Source of the DNA: Candidatus Zhuqueibacterota bacterium
GTDB lineage: Bacteria > Zhuqueibacterota > Zhuqueibacteria > Zhuqueibacterales > Geothermadaptataceae
DNA length: 64,000 bases
NCBI GenBank assembly: GCA_030950365.1
Contig: JAUZRQ010000026.1
Location: 21,699-85,698 of the forward strand
Reading direction: 5' to 3'
Shown here piece after piece: positions 55,053-64,000 of this stretch (its first letter is position 1; every line of letters begins with the position of its first letter). The notes beneath the pieces were generated by a model. That model was not told the origin of the DNA, searched no databases, and saw nothing but the letters and a program-made list of their open reading frames with translations. The translations under genes were made by a program, and so were the position numbers.

Positions 55053-55920
55053 GGGCTGTTGGAGGGAACCTCAGCTTCCGGTTTTGCAAAACGGTTTATT
55101 CATTTTGCAGATGACGATGGAAGATGGTTTTAAAAATGCTCTCGCCGAGCACGCAGGGCTCGTAGATGTCTTTTTCTTCAGAAATTTCCAAAGTTTTTAC
55201 CTTGTGTGCCTTTGTGACTTGGTGTGCCAATAATAAACATTGTATAGTGAGGACGTCTGAAAGCGATCTTTTTTAGCCACGGATGGACGCGGATTGAACA
55301 CGGATTTATATTCCGAGACCGGATGAAAATGGTGCTGTCCGGGGTAATCTCACAATGGAAAAAAGAAAGAAAAAAACGTAACTGTTCAGTCTTACTCGTC
55401 ATCATGAGGAGCGGAGCGACGATGCGATCTCATTGTTATATTTACTAAAGAGATCGCCGCGCCCGCCTTACGGCGGCTGCTCGCGATGACGGGCAAGATT
55501 TCATTTAACGGGAATAACTGAATAGTTACAAAATAACATGCATTTTCCTTGCACTTGAAAGGTTCAAAGATTGCTGAACCGTTCTCCGCGCGCTCAGCGA
55601 GCTCTGCGAGAGATTTTTTTGTGCAGCAAGGAAGTTGTAAAAGACTAGCGAACACCGGAACGTTTAAAACCGCTCGCCGAGTACACAGTTGGTCTTGAAG
55701 TCAGCAGGAAAAAATCTCTTTGCTCCTGTGAGTTTTGTCCTTACATTGCTTTTCATGCGTTTCACGCATCAGACGGAACGATCGTAACACGCAATTTGTA
55801 AACCTCTTCAGAAAATTCGAAGTTGTATTGCCACTCCGGCTTTTTAACCATTCCACAAAAAAGAATGACAAATAGCCGCATGGGCTGAACAGATACTGCA
55901 TAACTCTGGAGGACATGTGT
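55053..55920. repeat. Gap with CGTCATTGCGAG-type element and short dispersed repeats
   Basis: No gene is supported. At 55397-55491 an imperfect inverted repeat starts CGTCATCATGAGGAGCGGAG and ends CTCGCGATGACG. CCTTTGTGACTTGGTGTGCC lies near 55209, CCACGGATGGACGCGGATTG near 55278, GAATAGTTAC near 55520, and AGCTCTGCGAGAG near 55600. Confidence 0.65.
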
Positions 55921-58914
55921 ATGAATTCAAGGCGGGTAGGTTCTATTTTACTATTCCTGATACTGATATTAGTCACGGCAAATAAGAGCCTGGCGCAATC
56001 ATCCGATAGTGTGGATGTGACGTTTTATTACTACCCCGAAGGCAACCCGACCATCGTTTACCTGCCCGGTGAATTCAACAACTGGGGGCAACCGTATAGC
56101 AACAACAAAATTGTCCGGCAGGATGTGGCCATGCAAAAAGACGCCGCCGGCGGTTTCTGGTGGAAGACCGTGCGGCTGCGCATTGGCGGGCAACCCGGCG
56201 GCGGCGTGCCCGGGGCGTATCAGTACAAATTCAATGAAAATGGCGATCACTGGCTTTCCGATCCACGAAATCCCAGGCAAAATCCGCGCGAATACAACAA
56301 CTCCTATTTGTACATCACCGATCCAACGATCCATTATCTGCTGCCGAACTCGCTGAGCGATGCGGTTCGCACCGCGAAGCCGGAAATTACCGCCTACATC
56401 TTCCCATCCGTCGGCGCACAGGTGGTCGATTCGTCCATTACCGTGATCATCGATGATCGTGAGTACACCAAACTGGGCGATGGTTATGACGCCGCCAGCC
56501 ATTTGTTTTCGTTTGTCGTGCCGGATGCGTTGCCCGATGGCGAGCACACGCTGAAGCTGGTCGCGCGCAGCTCCACCGGCAGCATGGCGGCGGACAGCAC
56601 GACGTTCACCATCCAGGCCGGCGTCGTTCAGTTGCTGACCCGTTCCAATGATCGCCATCTCCGCCCCACCAAAACCATCGCTGGGGTCGTACTGGATGCA
56701 ACAATCGGGCAGGTCACCGTCGTGCACAACGGCAACGAAATCACCACGCCAGTGATCAATGGACAATTCAGCTACACCGCCGATCTGGTCGAAGGCGAAA
56801 ACCGGTTCTCGGCCTATGTAATCGATTCCGACGGTCAGCGGCAATCGACCGCTGAGATTGTCATCGTGTATGTCGTGAATCACGCGCCCAGGCCCACCAT
56901 TGAAACCACGCTTTCTGGAAGCAACATCATCTTCTCGGCCACAGGCAACGATCCCGATGGCGATGCAGTGAGTTTTCTATGGACATCTGACGATCAACGC
57001 AATCCCACGCCGCTGAATGTTAATACATCCCAGGGAAGCTGGTCACTCAAAGTTCCCTCGACGCCGGGACAGTACTACTTGCGCGTAAAGGCCCGGGATC
57101 CGCAGGGCCATGAAGGCATGGCGCAGACGTATTTTGAAGTTTTTGCGGAAGGGCAAGTGTGGTTGGCCTCGACCGAAAGCAATCCCTCCTGGGTGCGTGA
57201 CGCCATTGTGTATGAAATTTTTCTGCCGGCGTACGGCCGCAATGGCGATTTCCAAACGGCGAAGGATCGGCTGTACATCGTAAAAGACCTGGGCGCCAAC
57301 GTCATCTGGTTGACGCCCATTTATGAAAATGGCGAGCAGATCAACGAAGTCAACGCGGGATATAACATCACCGATTTTTTTGCCGTGCACCCGCAACTGG
57401 GCACCATCGACGATTTCCGGGCGTTTGTGGACGAAGCGCACCGGCTGGGCATGCGCGTGATTCTGGACATCACGCCGAATCACGTGTCGGCGTTTCATCC
57501 CTGGCTGCAGGATATCCAGCAGTACCGTGATTTTTCCAATTATCGTCCTTTTGTTGAAACACGGATTCTGGGCGATGATCGCGGGCTTGGCCAGTTTGCC
57601 ACCATCGTCGATGGCTACCCCCTGTATGCGCACTACTCCAACTGGACCCTGGCCAATTTGAACTACAGCAATATCGAAATGTTCGATTACATGATGGGCG
57701 TTTTCAAGCACTGGGTGCTGACCGAGGGCGTGGACGGCTACCGCATGGATGTGTACTGGGGCCCGCAAAACCGGTACGGCAAAAACGCTCTCTGGCGGCC
57801 CTTCCGCCAGGAAATGAAACGGGTGCAGCCGGATCTTTTCATCATCGGCGAAACCGATGCCACCGGCTTTGGCACGGAAAATAATTTCCCCGATGCCGGT
57901 GGCGCGGCGGACGCGGCCTATGATTGGAATTTTTACCGGCAGGTCATCAGCACGCTCAAAGGCGGCAGCGTGTCCGAACTGGATAAGCGGGTTCGCAATT
58001 ACAGCCCGAATTTGAATTACAACCATTATACCGGCCCTAATTCGCATTATTTTCGCTTTCTGGAAAACCACGATGAGCCGCGCTTGGCGGCGCAATTCAA
58101 ACGGGAGTTGAATTTCGCAGCGGCCACGTTGCTGTTCACCGTGCCGGGCATCCCGCTGATTTATGCCGGACAGGAAGTGGGCGAAACCAGCCAGCGCGGA
58201 AAAATCAACTGGCAGAGACAGAATGCGCCGGTGTATTTTTCATATTACCGGCGCCTGGCGCGCATTCGCAACGATTTCGCCACGTTCCGCAGCCCAAAAA
58301 TCAAACCCATTTCGAGCGGTCACAGCCGGGTGTATGCGTTTTTGCGGCCCATGCAGGATCAGAATGCCGTGGTGGCCATCAACTTTTCCGATGCCACCGC
58401 TCAGGCCCGGCTGCGGCTTTCCGAGAGCGATTTTGAGCTGAGCACGGCCCTTGATCCAAATAAAACGTATTATTTCAACGATGTGCTGAACGACACGTTT
58501 TACGTGGTGACCCAAAGCAGCCTGGATGGATACGCCATACAATTGCCACGTTGGGGCGCCCGGGTGATGATCCTGGCGGATAGCATCATGAGCCGGGTGA
58601 CATCGGTTCAGGCCCCTGCGGAACCTGCGGCGCCCGCGCGGTTTGCGCTGCATCCGAATTATCCCAATCCCTTCAACCCGGAAACGCGCATCGTGTTTGA
58701 GACGCCGCGAGAGGGGCGAGTGGAGCTGGTGGTGCTTAATGCGCTTGGTCATCGCGTGGCGACGTTGGTGAATGGACGACTCGCGGCTGGCCGCCATGAA
58801 GTGCTCTGGCGCGCCATGGATGACAGTGGCCAATCCGTGCCCAGCGGTGTTTATTTCGTGCAGCTCCGCAGCCAGGGCCAACACGCCGTGCGCAAAATCG
58901 TGCTGGTGAGGTGA
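55921..58914 (+). CDS. Secreted alpha-amylase-family (GH13) glycoside hydrolase with FlgD-like tail
   Basis: About 997 residues: signal peptide; an N-terminal glycogen-binding/E-set domain (about 30-125, Tyr-Leu-Pro-Gly-Glu-Phe-Asn-Asn-Trp-Gly); two Ig-like domains (about 150-320); a PKD/cadherin-like domain (about 325-410); a GH13 barrel (about 425-800) with nucleophile Asp610 in Asp-Gly-Tyr-Arg-Met-Asp, acid Glu644 in Ile-Gly-Glu-Thr-Asp, and Asp718 in Asn-His-Asp-Glu-Pro; a beta domain; and a type-IX-like sorting tail (about 905-997) with Tyr-Pro-Asn-Pro-Phe-Asn-Pro and the end Lys-Ile-Val-Leu-Val-Arg. It should cleave extracellular alpha-glucans. GGAGG lies 8 bases before the ATG at 55921. 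Confidence 0.92.
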   Translation: MNSRRVGSILLFLILILVTANKSLAQSSDSVDVTFYYYPEGNPTIVYLPGEFNNWGQPYSNNKIVRQDVAMQKDAAGGFWWKTVRLRIGGQPGGGVPGAYQYKFNENGDHWLSDPRNPRQNPREYNNSYLYITDPTIHYLLPNSLSDAVRTAKPEITAYIFPSVGAQVVDSSITVIIDDREYTKLGDGYDAASHLFSFVVPDALPDGEHTLKLVARSSTGSMAADSTTFTIQAGVVQLLTRSNDRHLRPTKTIAGVVLDATIGQVTVVHNGNEITTPVINGQFSYTADLVEGENRFSAYVIDSDGQRQSTAEIVIVYVVNHAPRPTIETTLSGSNIIFSATGNDPDGDAVSFLWTSDDQRNPTPLNVNTSQGSWSLKVPSTPGQYYLRVKARDPQGHEGMAQTYFEVFAEGQVWLASTESNPSWVRDAIVYEIFLPAYGRNGDFQTAKDRLYIVKDLGANVIWLTPIYENGEQINEVNAGYNITDFFAVHPQLGTIDDFRAFVDEAHRLGMRVILDITPNHVSAFHPWLQDIQQYRDFSNYRPFVETRILGDDRGLGQFATIVDGYPLYAHYSNWTLANLNYSNIEMFDYMMGVFKHWVLTEGVDGYRMDVYWGPQNRYGKNALWRPFRQEMKRVQPDLFIIGETDATGFGTENNFPDAGGAADAAYDWNFYRQVISTLKGGSVSELDKRVRNYSPNLNYNHYTGPNSHYFRFLENHDEPRLAAQFKRELNFAAATLLFTVPGIPLIYAGQEVGETSQRGKINWQRQNAPVYFSYYRRLARIRNDFATFRSPKIKPISSGHSRVYAFLRPMQDQNAVVAINFSDATAQARLRLSESDFELSTALDPNKTYYFNDVLNDTFYVVTQSSLDGYAIQLPRWGARVMILADSIMSRVTSVQAPAEPAAPARFALHPNYPNPFNPETRIVFETPREGRVELVVLNALGHRVATLVNGRLAAGRHEVLWRAMDDSGQSVPSGVYFVQLRSQGQHAVRKIVLVR

Positions 58915-59398
58915 GAAGTGAAGAGGTCTTGAGAAGATTTAGAGTTATGCACTTTTATAATTTAATCGGAATGCCCTGTTGCAATCGTTTGGAAATAAAA
59001 TCAGATATGCAATTCACCCGTCATTGCGAGGATCCGCCAGCCGGCGGAGACGACGCAATCTCCTTAAAAAAGGCACAGAGATCGCCACGCCTCCGCCAGT
59101 TGGCGGAGGCTCGCGATGACAGAACCCTTTATTTTCTGTTCCATAAGGCTGAATAGGTACGGTTTTTTTAAATTTACCGAAGTAGTAGTAGAATGCTCTA
59201 TCGACAGCCCATGCGGATTACATTTTCCTACAATTGCTGTCGGCTATGATCGGCTTCGAAATCAGTGTAAATCTGTGAAATCAGTGGGTTCCTGAAGCCA
59301 ATTTCGGATAAATCCCTCAATTCATGCTGATGGCAAGCTAAGGAATTGCTTGTCAGGTTTTCGGTTCCCCCTCCCGGTTTTCGCCCCTACCACGCTTA
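58915..59398. repeat. Gap with a full CGTCATTGCGAG-type element
   Basis: No gene is supported. The element at 59019-59120 begins CGTCATTGCGAGG and ends CTCGCGATGAC, with inner palindromes TCCGCC-AGCC-GGCGGA and CCTCCGCC-AGTT-GGCGGAGG. ATCAGTGTAAATCTGTGAAATC lies near 59260. Confidence 0.65.
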
Positions 59399-60991
59399 TC
59401 AATTTTTAGTGGCCGTTCCCCATCCACCCCCACCCGGGGTTTCCAGAATCAGCCGGTCGCCGGGCAAGACCTCGCAGCCATCCACCGGGCCGAGTTCGAG
59501 GGTTTCGCCGTTGTGCCGGATGACGCGCTGCCGTCCCGGCTGGCCGGGCTTGCCGCCGTGCAGGCCGTACGGCCGCTCGATGCGGTGTTGCGTCAGCACG
59601 GACAGGGCCATGGGATCCAAAAACACGAATTCGCGGATGACGCCATCGCCGCCGCGGAACCGGCCATTGCCGCCGGAGCCGCGCCGGATGGCAAACCGCT
59701 CGATGCGCACTGGATAGCGCCGCTCCAAAATTTCGGGATCGGTGATGCGGGTGTTGGTCATGTGGCTGTGCACCGCTGACGCGCCGTGGAAATCCGGGCC
59801 GGCGCCGCAGCCGCCGCACACGGTCTCGTAATAGCCGAAGCGGTCGTTGCCGAACAGCACGTTGTTCATGGTGCCCTGACTGCAGGCGGCCAGGTTCAGC
59901 GGCTTGAGCAGGGTGTCCACCAGCCGTTGACTCGTTTCCACATTCCCGCCCACCACCGCCGGTGCCTGCGTGGGATCGTCGGGAAAATCCGGATTCAGCA
60001 GGCAGCGCGGCAGATGCACACGCACCGCCCGCAGCAGGCCCTCGTTCAGCGGCAGCGGCTCTTTCAGCAACAGCCGCAGCACGTAAATGATGACGCTGTA
60101 CACGATCGCCGGGGTGGCGTTCAGATTGCCCGGATGCACCCCGCCGGTGCCGGCAAAATCCAGCTCGATTTCCTCACCCGATACGCGCAGGCGCACCTGC
60201 AGCGGCGTGCCATCATCCAGTTTTTCCACTGACAAAGAATCGCCGTCCGGAAGACGCTGCAACGCCCGCCGGATGTGCCCCTCGGCATAACGCTTGAGCG
60301 CGTGCATGTAGTGCCGCACCGTCTCGGCGCCGAATTTCTGCGCCAGGTTCACCAGCGCCTGCGCGCCGTGGTGATTGGCGGCCACCGCCGCGCGCAGATC
60401 GGCCAGATTCTCTTCCACCGCCCGGGACGGATACGGCGCGTCGGCAAGAAGATGCCGCATGCGTTCCCACTGTGGCTCACCACGGTCCACCAGCCGAAAT
60501 GGCGCAATGACCACGCCTTCTTCGGCGAGGCAGGTCGCCCCCGGGGGCATGGAGCCGGGCCGCGTGCCGCCGATTTCCGCATGATGGGCGCGATTGGCCA
60601 CATAGCCCAGGAGCTCGCCGCCAGGCATAAACACCGGCGTGATCACGGTGACGTCCGGCAGGTGCGAGCCGCCGTACGCCGGATGGTTGGTAACCACCAC
60701 ATCGCCGGGACGTAGGGAAAGCGCATCGCGCACGCGGCGCACGCACAAGCCGATGGCGCCGAGGTGCACCGGAATGTGCGGCGCGTTCACCACCAGTTCG
60801 CCATCCGGATCCAGCAGCGCACAGGAAAAATCGAGTCGCTCCTTCACGTTGGTGGACAGCGCCGTGCGGCGCAGCATCTCGCCCATGTCCTGCACCAGCG
60901 CGCGGAAGCGATTGGTGAACAGTTCAAGCTGAATGGGGTCGGTAGCCCTGATGTCTGTGACCTTTATATCTGATTTCGAAGAAACATTCAT
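59399..60991 (-). CDS. Hydantoinase/oxoprolinase subunit B
   Basis: A 530-residue HyuB-family protein. Landmarks are [42 protein letters not shown], and the C-terminal Glu-Thr-Pro-Gly-Gly-Gly-Gly-Trp-Gly. HyuB works with HyuA to open hydantoin or 5-oxoproline rings with ATP. HyuA is missing: upstream is 85 bases of AT-rich sequence and then an insertion sequence. The start has only a weak binding site. Length is normal for the family. Confidence 0.93.
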   Translation of the reverse strand: MNVSSKSDIKVTDIRATDPIQLELFTNRFRALVQDMGEMLRRTALSTNVKERLDFSCALLDPDGELVVNAPHIPVHLGAIGLCVRRVRDALSLRPGDVVVTNHPAYGGSHLPDVTVITPVFMPGGELLGYVANRAHHAEIGGTRPGSMPPGATCLAEEGVVIAPFRLVDRGEPQWERMRHLLADAPYPSRAVEENLADLRAAVAANHHGAQALVNLAQKFGAETVRHYMHALKRYAEGHIRRALQRLPDGDSLSVEKLDDGTPLQVRLRVSGEEIELDFAGTGGVHPGNLNATPAIVYSVIIYVLRLLLKEPLPLNEGLLRAVRVHLPRCLLNPDFPDDPTQAPAVVGGNVETSQRLVDTLLKPLNLAACSQGTMNNVLFGNDRFGYYETVCGGCGAGPDFHGASAVHSHMTNTRITDPEILERRYPVRIERFAIRRGSGGNGRFRGGDGVIREFVFLDPMALSVLTQHRIERPYGLHGGKPGQPGRQRVIRHNGETLELGPVDGCEVLPGDRLILETPGGGGWGTATKN

Positions 60992-61076
60992 TCTTATTAC
61001 TTGAACTCACGTTGTGCTTTTTAACCCAGGTTTACCACTAAAGCAAGCTAATTTCTTTATTAACAAAAAGCTAAAA

Positions 61077-61095
61077 ATTTTCACGGGGTACTACA
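61077..61095. repeat. Direct repeat, left flank of the insertion sequence
   Basis: A 19-base repeat, ATTTTCACGGGGTACTACA, matches 62992-63010 with one mismatch and the same orientation, so it reads as target duplication rather than an inverted end. Confidence 0.6.
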
Positions 61096-62991
61096 GATTT
61101 CTAACACTCAACGCGTTTGGTTTTTAGTGGATAGTAGCTTAATCCAAGTGCATCATAAATCATCCTGTGAAAAGGTTCAGGTTCAGTGGATTTTCGTATA
61201 TGAATGCGTCGGCCGTCTTTGGTGGTCATGGAGGTTGTGATGCGCACATGCGACGATAGCCGTTCCCGAATATGACGCCATTGCATATGAATGTCATCAC
61301 GGCGGAGCTGAGTTTGAATGGTGTTGAGTAAATGATACGCCAACACGGCGATAAACAGGTGGGCATCGCAGCGCTGCTCTTTTCGATGATAGATCGGACG
61401 CAATTCTAATTCCGATTTTAGCGACCGGAAGGCCTCTTCAACCTGGGTCAACATCATATACAACGACCAGATGTCTTTTTCATCCAGGTCGGTGCGGCTG
61501 GTTCGCAGAAAATAAGCGCCTGAAAACCGCTGCTCGGCTTTCTCGGGTTTGACGTATTTGTATTCAATGGCCGTGGCCAAAGCACCCTGGCGTTTGACCT
61601 CAATTTCATAATATCGTGCAATGGGCGCGTACTTTTGTTGCAATCGACCGATGCGTTTGAGCACCTTATCATACGTTTTGGTACCGCCTTTCCTGGAAAG
61701 GGCCGCAGCGATCTGGTTCAAATCCTCTTCGAAGCGTTTTTGAAACTGGTGTTTCATGCTCTGTTCTTTTTGAGCTTTCAAAAAGCTTTTGTAATAAAGG
61801 ATAGCTTCTCCATTGCGTTTGATTAATTGCGCTTCGATTTTGTTGGTTTTGGTCTGTTTGATGGTGAGCAAAGCGTCCTGGTTGATCTCTGAAAAGGGCA
61901 CCGGTTGATGGCGCGCCACCACCAGGTAATCGTATCCCAGCTCTTGGAGCAAGGCAAGATTGTCTTCAGAAGCAATACCGGCATCTAAAACCACGGTGAT
62001 GGCCTGGCCGGGATGACCGTCCTGCTGGCCCGGCTTTGGGGGTTCGCCGCGGAGCTCCTGGATCATCTGCCGGAGCGTGCCGGGTTCGGAGACGTTGCCA
62101 GAGAAAATGCGGCTTTTTTTGGCGAATCCCATCTCGTCGATGACCAGGCCTAAGGTCAAAAGAGGGCAATCATGGCGCTTCTCCTTGGAACGACCATATT
62201 TCGCCTTTGGATTGGCTTTGGCCGTGCCCTCGAAATAGGTATTGGTTAAATCGTAAAGAATAATTTTCTCCTCCAGGCCAAATAGCTCTCTTTCTCTTTG
62301 GCTGAGATGGGCTTCGATGCGGTCTTTGTGCGCCAACAATAAATCGGAAATGCGATAAAGTGCATTATTGGATAAATGGCGAAAGTCGGTCCCCAACAAC
62401 TCGTCCAGGGCCGTGAGATGCTGTGTCCAGACTCGGGTTTTATGCTCGCTGGCCGGATGCACCAGCCGGCCAACCACAGACAAAATCGCCAAATCGATCT
62501 GCTGTTGCGTGAATCCCAATGCTTTGAGCAGGGCATCCAGTCCCAACTTCTGGAAAGTCTTCAGGCCCACGTATTCGGCGCCCAGGGTGCGACTTCTGGA
62601 ATGGACCAGCGAGTTCAGGTCGATGGTTTCGTATTCCGGTTGAGGCGCTTTTTCCGGTTGTTCGCTTGTGGGCCGAGTCAGGTTCTTCTGGATAATGAGC
62701 TGGGCATAATGCGCTGCCAATTCGGCGATATGTGGATCCACCGGATACAGGCTTTTTTGTCCCGTGATTTCGGCTTCGATTCGGTCGGCAAGCAGTTTCC
62801 ATTGCTCTTTGGGCAGGTCGAGCCTACCTAAATTGAGAATGGTGCGTTGCCGGGGGCCTTTTTCGGTGCGGTAAGACTCCACCAGCCGGTGGCTGATGAA
62901 GACTTTGTCATAGCCGGGGTTTTTCTTTTTGATTTCTTTGATGAACATGGTGAAATATACAAAAACCCCGGCTGGAAGTCAAGCACTACGT
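61096..62991. mobile_element. Insertion sequence, IS1634-like (IS4-type DDE)
   Basis: About 1.9 kb between 19-base direct repeats, almost filled by one transposase gene on the minus strand. No strong terminal inverted repeat is evident; only a weak TAxxxCTxxAC-type match joins the two inner ends. It separates an orphan hyuB from the small membrane protein at 63253. Confidence 0.75.
61101..62948 (-). CDS. Transposase of the IS1634 type
   Basis: A 615-residue DDE transposase. The first Asp is in Ile-Leu-Tyr-Asp-Leu-Thr-Asn-Thr-Tyr-Phe, the second in Val-Val-Leu-Asp-Ala-Gly-Ile-Ala-Ser, and the Glu in Val-Glu-Glu-Ala-Phe-Arg-Ser-Leu-Lys-Ser-Glu-Leu. These are in the right order for the IS4/IS1634 group, as are the long alpha-helical insertion and the Cys-Asp-Ala-His-Leu-Phe segment after the Glu. 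The frame is intact, so the element may be active or recently inserted. It cuts and joins the ends of its own element. Confidence 0.92.
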   Translation of the reverse strand: MFIKEIKKKNPGYDKVFISHRLVESYRTEKGPRQRTILNLGRLDLPKEQWKLLADRIEAEITGQKSLYPVDPHIAELAAHYAQLIIQKNLTRPTSEQPEKAPQPEYETIDLNSLVHSRSRTLGAEYVGLKTFQKLGLDALLKALGFTQQQIDLAILSVVGRLVHPASEHKTRVWTQHLTALDELLGTDFRHLSNNALYRISDLLLAHKDRIEAHLSQRERELFGLEEKIILYDLTNTYFEGTAKANPKAKYGRSKEKRHDCPLLTLGLVIDEMGFAKKSRIFSGNVSEPGTLRQMIQELRGEPPKPGQQDGHPGQAITVVLDAGIASEDNLALLQELGYDYLVVARHQPVPFSEINQDALLTIKQTKTNKIEAQLIKRNGEAILYYKSFLKAQKEQSMKHQFQKRFEEDLNQIAAALSRKGGTKTYDKVLKRIGRLQQKYAPIARYYEIEVKRQGALATAIEYKYVKPEKAEQRFSGAYFLRTSRTDLDEKDIWSLYMMLTQVEEAFRSLKSELELRPIYHRKEQRCDAHLFIAVLAYHLLNTIQTQLRRDDIHMQWRHIRERLSSHVRITTSMTTKDGRRIHIRKSTEPEPFHRMIYDALGLSYYPLKTKRVEC

Positions 62992-63010
62992 ATTTTTACG
63001 GGGTACTACA
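62992..63010. repeat. Direct repeat, right flank of the insertion sequence
   Basis: ATTTTTACGGGGTACTACA, 18 of 19 bases identical to 61077-61095 in the same orientation. Confidence 0.6.
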
Positions 63011-63252
63011 ATGACTTCTAAAAAAGGATCGATTGAATATTTACAAGAACTTATCGAGTTGAAATACTCCAAAAGTGCCCATTTTTCGGTGTTTCCGGCC
63101 TGAAAATGGTAAGGTTGGGTTAATGAATGTAAGACCTGATTATTCAATTTTAAATTTAAGCGTGACACCCTTTACCAGGCGATGCTCGCGTAATACGTAG
63201 CATAATTTCTATTTCATGAGCCAATCAGGTATCAAAATGATTGGAGGGCGAA

Positions 63253-63786
63253 TTGGATAAACGCATTTTACAAATTGTCTTGGCTTTTTCATTGCTCAGC
63301 GTGCTTATTAGTGCTTATAAGGCTACGATGCTGCATTTGAGACTGAATGACTTTGAAAATCATCTTACCTGGATATTTTACGTGAGCACAATATTAACTC
63401 TTTCAATGGGAGTTTTGCTTGTAAAATCTGAGGAGAGTATAACTTGGATCAATGCATTGAAAAGGAAAAATGCAATGGGGCTTTATGATGATTCTGTTTC
63501 TGGCGGTTTTTTTTCATTTCACAAGATGTTCAGTACTGTACTAATTAAAATTGTTTATTTTATAGGATTTGTGGCATTGAGCCTGGGAGGTTTAGTGGCC
63601 TTGTTTCAGGGAGACGAGGTAGCCATGTTAGGGCTAATTGCTTTAACAATTGGTAACCTCCTATGGAGGCTTTTTTGTGAAGCATGGATTATTTTGTTCA
63701 GTATTCATGACTTATTGGGCTCTATTGATAAAAGAGTAGAAAAGTTGCTTACACAAAAAACTCCAAGAGAAACGCCAAAAATTTAA
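63253..63786 (+). CDS. Small membrane protein with DUF4282-like C-terminal half
   Basis: About 177 residues with four predicted membrane helices: two in the N-terminal half (Val-Leu-Ala-Phe-Ser-Leu-Leu; Ile-Phe-Tyr-Val-Ser-Thr-Ile) and two in the C-terminal half. The latter ends Leu-Leu-Trp-Arg-Leu-Phe-Cys-Glu-Ala-Trp-Ile-Ile-Leu-Phe-Ser-Ile, close to the Arg-x-x-Cys-Glu helix of DUF4282 proteins. The TTG at 63253 follows GGAGGG at good spacing; the TTG at 63241 does not. The sequence is AT-rich compared with neighbours, like other recently acquired genes. The function is unknown. Confidence 0.65.
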   Translation: MDKRILQIVLAFSLLSVLISAYKATMLHLRLNDFENHLTWIFYVSTILTLSMGVLLVKSEESITWINALKRKNAMGLYDDSVSGGFFSFHKMFSTVLIKIVYFIGFVALSLGGLVALFQGDEVAMLGLIALTIGNLLWRLFCEAWIILFSIHDLLGSIDKRVEKLLTQKTPRETPKI

Positions 63787-64000
63787 AACTTTTAGACTCA
63801 AAATTTACCCGGAAACATAAACTGTTATAACCTGGAAATCGATCAAAGTCTGACATAAGAAAATTTAACATTTGCTTAAGATTAACTGTGGTAATGATGA
63901 TGCAAATCCCAAGCATCAAGTATTGAGAAGAATCGTTCTTGATCTTTGATTCTGAATAAAGATGCAAAATACAATACTGGTCAATCGTCTCGTTTGGTCT

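Noticed and set aside
63749..63967. 72-codon minus-strand frame at the right edge
   Set aside because: AT-rich, overlaps the end of the membrane protein gene, no features. The last 200 bases hold nothing I can recognise.

Overview
The window is bacterial chromosome, rich in G+C inside genes and AT-rich between them. Three secreted proteins end in a FlgD-like/type IX-secretion-like tail carrying a PNPFNP-type motif, the sigma factor is short and RpoD-like, and there are many large outer-envelope genes. This points to the Fibrobacteres-Chlorobi-Bacteroidetes superphylum, most like Calditrichota/KSB1-type lineages. The promoters I can read are classical TTGACA/TATAAT-type rather than the TTTG/TAnnTTTG type of Bacteroidota, which argues against Bacteroidota proper. 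The placement is an inference; there is no rRNA or tRNA gene here to test it.

Layout. 0.3-5.4 kb: upp with a TPR protein, divergent from an RpoD-type sigma factor, then an M23 envelope peptidase and three small unknown genes. 5.6-11.9 kb: a sigma-54-type response regulator facing a run of HD-domain nuclease, AAA+ ATPase and GAF/HD-GYP signalling protein. 12.1-12.7 kb: a vapBC pair whose toxin has a nonsense codon. 13.5-17.1 kb: dnaG, a nucleotidyltransferase-like protein, a tiny DUF5989 protein and a PhzF protein. 17.5-23.5 kb: TetR regulator, MMPL-type RND transporter, LolA-like periplasmic protein and beta-barrel protein, with two identical-architecture operators. 23.6-31.3 kb: two secreted polysaccharide-active proteins, glycogen branching enzyme glgB and clpS. 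31.6-37.1 kb: TauE/SafE permease, hflKC and a sodium/solute symporter. 38.3-46.3 kb: hydrolase, FGGY sugar kinase, trmB, an exported D-aminoacylase-like enzyme, an envelope protein and an unknown protein. 46.7-50.2 kb: a serine hydrolase and an NRAMP-type transporter. 50.8-55.1 kb: a ribose-type ABC importer (binding lipoprotein, double ATPase, permease with an odd insertion). 55.9-63.8 kb: a secreted GH13 amylase, an orphan hydantoinase B subunit, an IS1634-like insertion sequence and a small membrane protein.

Genes that probably work together are the TetR/RND/LolA/barrel envelope-transport cassette, the hflK-hflC pair (4-bp overlap), the sugar importer with the FGGY kinase as a possible downstream enzyme, and the polysaccharide-degrading exoenzymes with glgB as a glucan theme.

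The most unusual property of the window lies between genes. Several families of dispersed palindromic repeats fill most large gaps: an 11-copy 27-bp palindrome embedded in a larger modular repeat (37.2-38.2, 43.4-43.9, 50.3-50.5, 53.6 kb), a hairpin with a GAATAGTTAC tail (46.4 and 53.6 kb), a CGTCATTGCGAG-type element (37.7, 55.4, 59.0 kb) and diverged tandem units at 31.4 kb. I saw no CRISPR array, no rRNA, no tRNA and no clear phage genes.
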